Translations under genes and position numbers: made by a program | The notes under the pieces: model-generated | Databases searched by the model: none | What the model saw: only the letters and a program-made list of their open reading frames with translations | Told to the model about the DNA's origin: nothing | Shown: one piece after another, positions 60,489 through 64,000 of the stretch | How positions within the stretch are numbered: the first letter of the stretch is position 1 | Layout of the letters: every line of letters begins with the position of its first letter | Assembly (NCBI GenBank): GCA_016705955.1 | Contig: JADJKO010000001.1 | Coordinates: 682,001-746,000 of the forward strand | From: Flavobacteriales bacterium | GTDB taxonomy: Bacteria > Bacteroidota > Bacteroidia > Flavobacteriales_F > PHOS-HE28 | Reading direction: 5' to 3' | DNA length: 64,000 bases

Positions 60489-60685
60489 TTCTTCCTGGTG
60501 CTGAAACCGAATGGGAGGTACAACGGACACACACTGATGGTACTCGTTAGCGCGAATACAGCGGCCAGGATCATGAGCAGGATACCGATCGTGCCAGTGA
60601 TCACCTCCATGAAGTACAGCGCAGCAATGACCACGGCTGCGATCACGCGCAGGATGCGGTCCCAGGAACCCATGTTCGCTTTCAT
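60485..60685 (-). CDS. Small DUF2892-like membrane protein
   Basis: A 66-residue protein, MKANMGSWDRILRVIAAVVI then two helices and ISVCPLYLPFG near the end, as in the short DUF2892 family (VCP-LY-PFG). It overlaps the DUF6132 gene by four bases. It is the second DUF2892-type protein in this cluster. Confidence 0.85.
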   Translation of the reverse strand: MKANMGSWDRILRVIAAVVIAALYFMEVITGTIGILLMILAAVFALTSTISVCPLYLPFGFSTRKK

Positions 60686-60735
60686 GCCACAAAGATCCGC
60701 CAACCGGACTGCGCGACCGGTGATGATCATCACCA

Positions 60736-61128
60736 TCAGGCCATCTCCGTTGCCAGAGCGACCACATGACCATCGGGATCCGCGAAGTAGGCGACGCGAT
60801 GGCCCCAGTCGCGATCCGCCAAAGGATCCACGGTTTGTGCGCCCGCTTTCTCCGCCGATCGTATCGCGGCGTGCAGGTCCGCGCACAGGAGGTACAACTC
60901 GCAGCGCGGTGCGCCCTGCGCCGTGGATGGATGCGGCAACGGGCCGGAGATGATCCGCGCGATCCCGTTCTCCGGCATCAGGCCCAGTTTGCACCCGTCG
61001 TTCAGTGTGAACTCCGTCATGCCCGGTACTTCCAACGTGGGTGCGCGGTCCAGCAGGATCCGATAGAATGCCGTGCTGCGTTGTTGGTCCTTGACGAACA
61101 GGATGAAGGTGGCGTGAAGCGTCTGCAT
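60736..61128 (-). CDS. VOC-superfamily (glyoxalase-like) protein
   Basis: A 130-residue protein with two beta-alpha-beta-beta-beta modules: TFILFVKDQQRSTAFYRILL, MTEFTLNDGCKLGLMPE, LYLLCADLHAAIRSAEKAG and GHRVAYFADPDGHVVALAT. The family includes glyoxalase I, dioxygenases and antibiotic-binding proteins; no specific activity can be named. It lies 50 bases upstream of the DUF2892-like gene on the same strand. Start at 61128. Confidence 0.88.
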   Translation of the reverse strand: MQTLHATFILFVKDQQRSTAFYRILLDRAPTLEVPGMTEFTLNDGCKLGLMPENGIARIISGPLPHPSTAQGAPRCELYLLCADLHAAIRSAEKAGAQTVDPLADRDWGHRVAYFADPDGHVVALATEMA

Positions 61129-61205
61129 GATGCCACGAAGATCAGGGCCAGACAAGGATCGCCGACGATAACGTGGGAGTTGGATCCTCCGGGCGATCGC
61201 TGAAC

Positions 61206-61547
61206 CTACTCCTCTTTCGCAGGAGGCGGCGCTTCCAATAGCACGACCTGCAATTTGCGGATGCCGTACTTGACCTTGAGCAGTCGGCGGCTTTCCTCGC
61301 CCTCTTCCGTCGTGCCGAAGAGCAGCACGTCGAAGTCCGTGTCCGCGATGTCCTTCAGCTCCGGGTACTGCGCGCGGAGTTGCTCTTTCAATTGAGTCTT
61401 GGTCGTGGCCTCGGTGGTCTCGAACAGCGGCGTGATGTAGACGACGGGACCGTTGCGCCAATTGCCGATGGCGTGGCTGTAGATTGTGTTCTGTGCGTGC
61501 AGCGCGAAGCCGCCGATGATCGCGAACAGGGTTAGAAGAGTTTTCAT
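61206..61547 (-). CDS. Small secreted protein, unknown
   Basis: A 113-residue protein with a signal peptide (MKTLLTLFAIIGGFALHAQ) and a mature part resembling DUF4174-like or thioredoxin-fold debris (GPVVYITPLFETTEATTKTQ, DFDVLLFGTTEEGEESRRLL). The ATG at 61547 is chosen; the longer frame upstream is only the translation of a palindromic repeat (61561-61608). No function known. Confidence 0.7.
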   Translation of the reverse strand: MKTLLTLFAIIGGFALHAQNTIYSHAIGNWRNGPVVYITPLFETTEATTKTQLKEQLRAQYPELKDIADTDFDVLLFGTTEEGEESRRLLKVKYGIRKLQVVLLEAPPPAKEE

Positions 61548-61560
61548 TTTCAAGTGCCGA

Positions 61561-61608
61561 TGTCGTTCCAGGTATTGGCGAGATTCCGGGTCAAGCCCGG
61601 AATGACGA
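61561..61608. repeat. REP-like palindromic element, intergenic copy
   Basis: Contains ATTCCGGG-N7-CCCGGAAT (about 61583-61603), nearly the same as the first hairpin in the E1 gene. A degenerate outer arm (GTCGTTCC) pairs with GGAATGAC. Similar CCGGGCTTGACCCGG repeats are widespread in bacteria. Confidence 0.7.
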
Positions 61609-61636
61609 GCGCCCCAATGCCCGACAAAGATCATGC

Positions 61637-63916
61637 TCAATGCACATCGATCTCATCCAGGAACAACCAACTCTGTTTGCCAGCACCTGGAAACCCTTCC
61701 GGGATAAGGCCGGCGTGCTTCACCACCAACCGCACGTACCGCGCTTTCACGGCCTTGTTGATCACGAACTCACTCCGACCGACCGTTGCCTTTGCTTCTG
61801 CAGAACCCAACGGCGAATAGTTCTTCCCATCGCTGCTGATGCTGACCTCCACTTGCTTCGGCAAGTGGATCCAACTGTAGGTCTCGTTCAACGCGCCGAT
61901 ACCGATGTGGCTGATGTCCTGCTCGCTGCCCAGATCCACGGTGATCGACACATCTTTCAGCCAGCCCAGCCATTCGGTGTTCACGCGCTTCTCTTGCGCG
62001 GTGATGCCATCCACCAAGGTGAAGGCCCCGCCTTCGTTGTAGCGCTCGGCAGGCGGGGGAGTGGCGGTGATCTTCTGCGCTGTGGCGAGGTTGAATACGA
62101 AGTATCGCGTACTCGTCGGATACGGCGCGCGAAAGACACCCCCAGTGGTATCAACAAGGGAGGCACGGACCAGACTAGTGTCGTGTATCTCAATGGATGA
62201 AGGCCAAGAAGGGTTCTGGACGAATGTGTCGCCTATAGACCATTCGATTAGCAAGGGGAATCGTGCCGTAGGTTTCTTGAAGTCAATGATGATCGCACCT
62301 GAACCGTCGCCTTGGCGCGGAACAATGCTGACTTGATACAAGCTCTTGCTCGCATTCACACCCATCACCTCCAACCTCGCGAACTCCAACTCCAACCGTT
62401 TGATGAAATCCGCCTCATCGCGTTTCTCCTTCGGCGTCCACAGCACTTCGGCCAGTGCCAGCATCCGCGGCACCGCCATGTACTCCACGTGCTCCGGCGT
62501 GAGGATGTACTCCGTCCACACGTTGCCTTGCGCGCCGAGGATGTACTTCGCCTGGTCGGCTTTCAGTTCCGCAGGGATCGGCTCGTAGCTGTATACCTTC
62601 TGCACGGTGGTGTAGCCGCCGATCGCCAGCGGTTCGTTCGCCGGATCGCCTTGGTAGTGATCGAAGTAGCAATGGCTGCCGGGGCTCATCACCGCATAGT
62701 GGCCAGACTTCGCCGCAGCCACGCCGCCTTCCGTCCCGCGCCAACTCATCACCGCCGCGTTCGGGGCAAGGCCTCCTTCCAGGATCTCATCCCAGCCGAT
62801 GATCTTCCGCCCTTTGCTGTTCACGAACTTCTCGATGCGCTGGATGAAGTAGCTCTGGAGTTCGTGCTCGTCCTTCAAGCCTCCGGACTTCATGCGTGCT
62901 TGGCATTTCGCGCAGGTCTTCCAGCGCTCCTTCGGGCATTCATCACCACCGATGTGGATGTAATCGCTGGGGAAGAGGTCCATCACTTCGGTCAGCACAT
63001 CCTGTAGGAATGAAAAGGTGCTGTCGTTGCCAGCGCAGAAGACGTCCTCGAACACGCCCCAACCTTTCTGCACTTCGAAAGGACCGCCTGTGCAACTGTA
63101 TTCGGGATAGGCAGCCAGCGCCGCCATCGCATGTCCCGGCATCTCGATCTCCGGCACCACGGTGATGTGTCGCGCCGCCGCATACGCTACCACTTCGCGG
63201 ATCTGGTCCTGCGTGTAGAAGCCGCCGTAAGGGATGCTATCGTACTCGCCCCGACCGTATGGACCGATCTGGCTGCCGCTTCGCCATGCGCCCACCTCGG
63301 TGAGCTTCGGGTATTTCTTGATCTCGATCCGCCAGCCCTGGTCATCGGTGAGGTGCCAGTGGAAGCGGTTCATCTTATACCTCGCCAACAGGTCGATGTA
63401 CTTCTTGACGAACTCGACCCCGAAGAAGTGACGGCAGACATCGAGGTGCATGCCCCGCCACGCGAAGCGCGGGTGGTCCGTGATGGTGAGGCAGGGGATC
63501 GCCGTTTCGCTTCCTTTCGGTGGAAGCAATTGGATCAAGGTCTGGATCCCGTGGAAGACCCCGGCGCGATCCGATGCAAGCAGGTCGATACGCTCTGGTG
63601 CGATGTGCAGGCTGTAGCCTTCGGCGGGCATTTCGCCATCGTTGGAGATCGCGAGCGCGATCACTGGTCCTTCGATCGTGCGCTGCGGAAGGAGCATCGG
63701 AGCCTCGGGCAGCAGGGTGGTCAGCACATCCCTCAGGTAGGCCCCTTCGGGTTTCAATTCCTTGCTGTCGATGAGGATGCTCACCGCGCTGGTCACCGCG
63801 AAGTAGCCTTGGCCCATTATCATGGACGCCGGGCGCGGGATAAGGGGCGGCTCCGGGTTGGTCTGGGCCGAAGCGCACGAGGAGAACAGTAGGAGAGCCG
63901 GAAGGAGGAAACGCAT
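61637..63916 (-). CDS. Beta-N-acetylhexosaminidase (GH20) with C-terminal discoidin-like domain
   Basis: A 759-residue exported enzyme. A lipoprotein-type or signal start (LLPALLLFSSCASAQ) is followed by a GH20b domain, then the GH20 barrel: MHLDVCRHFFGVEFVKKYID, HWHLTDDQGWRIEI, the catalytic Asp-Glu in HIGGDECPKERWK and IGWDEILEGGLAPNAAVMSW. The last 140 residues (ISHIGIGALNETYSWIHLPK, ARYVRLVVKHAGLIPEGF) form an F5/8-type carbohydrate-binding domain. It releases GlcNAc or GalNAc from chitin or glycans in the periplasm or on the surface. Confidence 0.94.
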   Translation of the reverse strand: MRFLLPALLLFSSCASAQTNPEPPLIPRPASMIMGQGYFAVTSAVSILIDSKELKPEGAYLRDVLTTLLPEAPMLLPQRTIEGPVIALAISNDGEMPAEGYSLHIAPERIDLLASDRAGVFHGIQTLIQLLPPKGSETAIPCLTITDHPRFAWRGMHLDVCRHFFGVEFVKKYIDLLARYKMNRFHWHLTDDQGWRIEIKKYPKLTEVGAWRSGSQIGPYGRGEYDSIPYGGFYTQDQIREVVAYAAARHITVVPEIEMPGHAMAALAAYPEYSCTGGPFEVQKGWGVFEDVFCAGNDSTFSFLQDVLTEVMDLFPSDYIHIGGDECPKERWKTCAKCQARMKSGGLKDEHELQSYFIQRIEKFVNSKGRKIIGWDEILEGGLAPNAAVMSWRGTEGGVAAAKSGHYAVMSPGSHCYFDHYQGDPANEPLAIGGYTTVQKVYSYEPIPAELKADQAKYILGAQGNVWTEYILTPEHVEYMAVPRMLALAEVLWTPKEKRDEADFIKRLELEFARLEVMGVNASKSLYQVSIVPRQGDGSGAIIIDFKKPTARFPLLIEWSIGDTFVQNPSWPSSIEIHDTSLVRASLVDTTGGVFRAPYPTSTRYFVFNLATAQKITATPPPAERYNEGGAFTLVDGITAQEKRVNTEWLGWLKDVSITVDLGSEQDISHIGIGALNETYSWIHLPKQVEVSISSDGKNYSPLGSAEAKATVGRSEFVINKAVKARYVRLVVKHAGLIPEGFPGAGKQSWLFLDEIDVH

Positions 63917-64000
63917 GGGGTACGTCCCGGTTTTGCGGGAGGGTAAAGGTGGGAAGGAGCGCGCTGGGGTGCAGGAGTCTCACGCGGAGGCGCGGAGAAC
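63917..64000. repeat. Window end with a dispersed-type repeat
   Basis: The last bases read TCTCACGCGGAGGCGCGGAG, a GC-rich sequence resembling the CTCTGCGCCTCCGCGTGAGA repeats seen in many bacterial intergenic regions. The rest is the GH20 gene promoter region, without a recognised element. Confidence 0.3.

Noticed and set aside
1..64000. tRNA, rRNA or known riboswitch genes
   Set aside because: No cloverleaf, rRNA segment or riboswitch core was recognised by reading; a covariance-model scan would be needed to exclude short RNAs.

Overview
The window looks like part of a GC-rich Bacteroidota chromosome, most likely a Flavobacteriales-type bacterium known from environmental or wastewater metagenomes. 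The evidence is a type IX secretion (T9SS) C-terminal domain protein, DUF2141, DUF6132 and FN3 proteins, start codons mostly without Shine-Dalgarno sequences, and short upstream elements resembling the Bacteroidota -7 box TAnnTTTG (TACTTTTG, TAGCTTTG, TACCTTCG). The lineage is an inference from gene content; no rRNA or tRNA gene was seen.

Layout. 1-1.2 kb: a DUF302 gene and a VapBC-type toxin-antitoxin pair, flanked by two copies of the 3' end of queD. 1.2-6.5 kb (minus strand): tryptophanase coupled to queD, tyrosine phenol-lyase and a large unknown protein. 6.7-10.4 kb: TDT-family transporter, nadB and nadA. 10.9-18.3 kb (minus): an efflux operon in the order tetR, membrane protein, lipoprotein, tolC, membrane-fusion protein, RND pump and DUF2141 protein. 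18.5-19.5 kb: cytochrome b and a small membrane protein behind two palindromic operators. 19.7-25.2 kb (plus): SEC-C protein, then Rrf2 regulator, truncated globin, hemerythrin, histidine kinase and sigma-54 activator, which reads as a nitrosative or redox stress block. 25.4-30.2 kb: Cys-rich mini-protein, glutamate dehydrogenase, the three transhydrogenase subunits and a GreA/Rnk-like protein.

30-42 kb is the accessory region. It holds an intact IS256-family element with 9-bp target duplications, an array of about 19 degenerate 21-nt repeats, and a type I restriction locus in which the end of hsdM, all of hsdS and the start of hsdR are missing. In their place is a lower-GC cassette of about 6 kb encoding RmuC, an OLD/TOPRIM ATPase-nuclease, a XamI-like endonuclease fused to an N6-adenine methyltransferase, and an 80-aa unknown. 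This cassette is the best candidate for an undescribed defence arrangement.

42-64 kb returns to housekeeping and stress functions: YeiH transporter, class II ribonucleotide reductase, RIC/ScdA iron-sulfur repair protein, MlaE-F-D lipid transport, universal stress protein, GIY-YIG protein, fused 2-oxoacid dehydrogenase E1, a cysteine dioxygenase-like protein with histidine kinase and receiver-CRP regulator, a T9SS cargo protein, a Crp/Fnr regulator opposite a thioredoxin-rhodanese cluster, and a GH20 hexosaminidase.

Palindromic REP-like elements lie inside two coding regions without breaking the frame. Four genes carry single-base frameshifts, three of them consistent with homopolymer shortening, so some apparent pseudogenes may be consensus errors.
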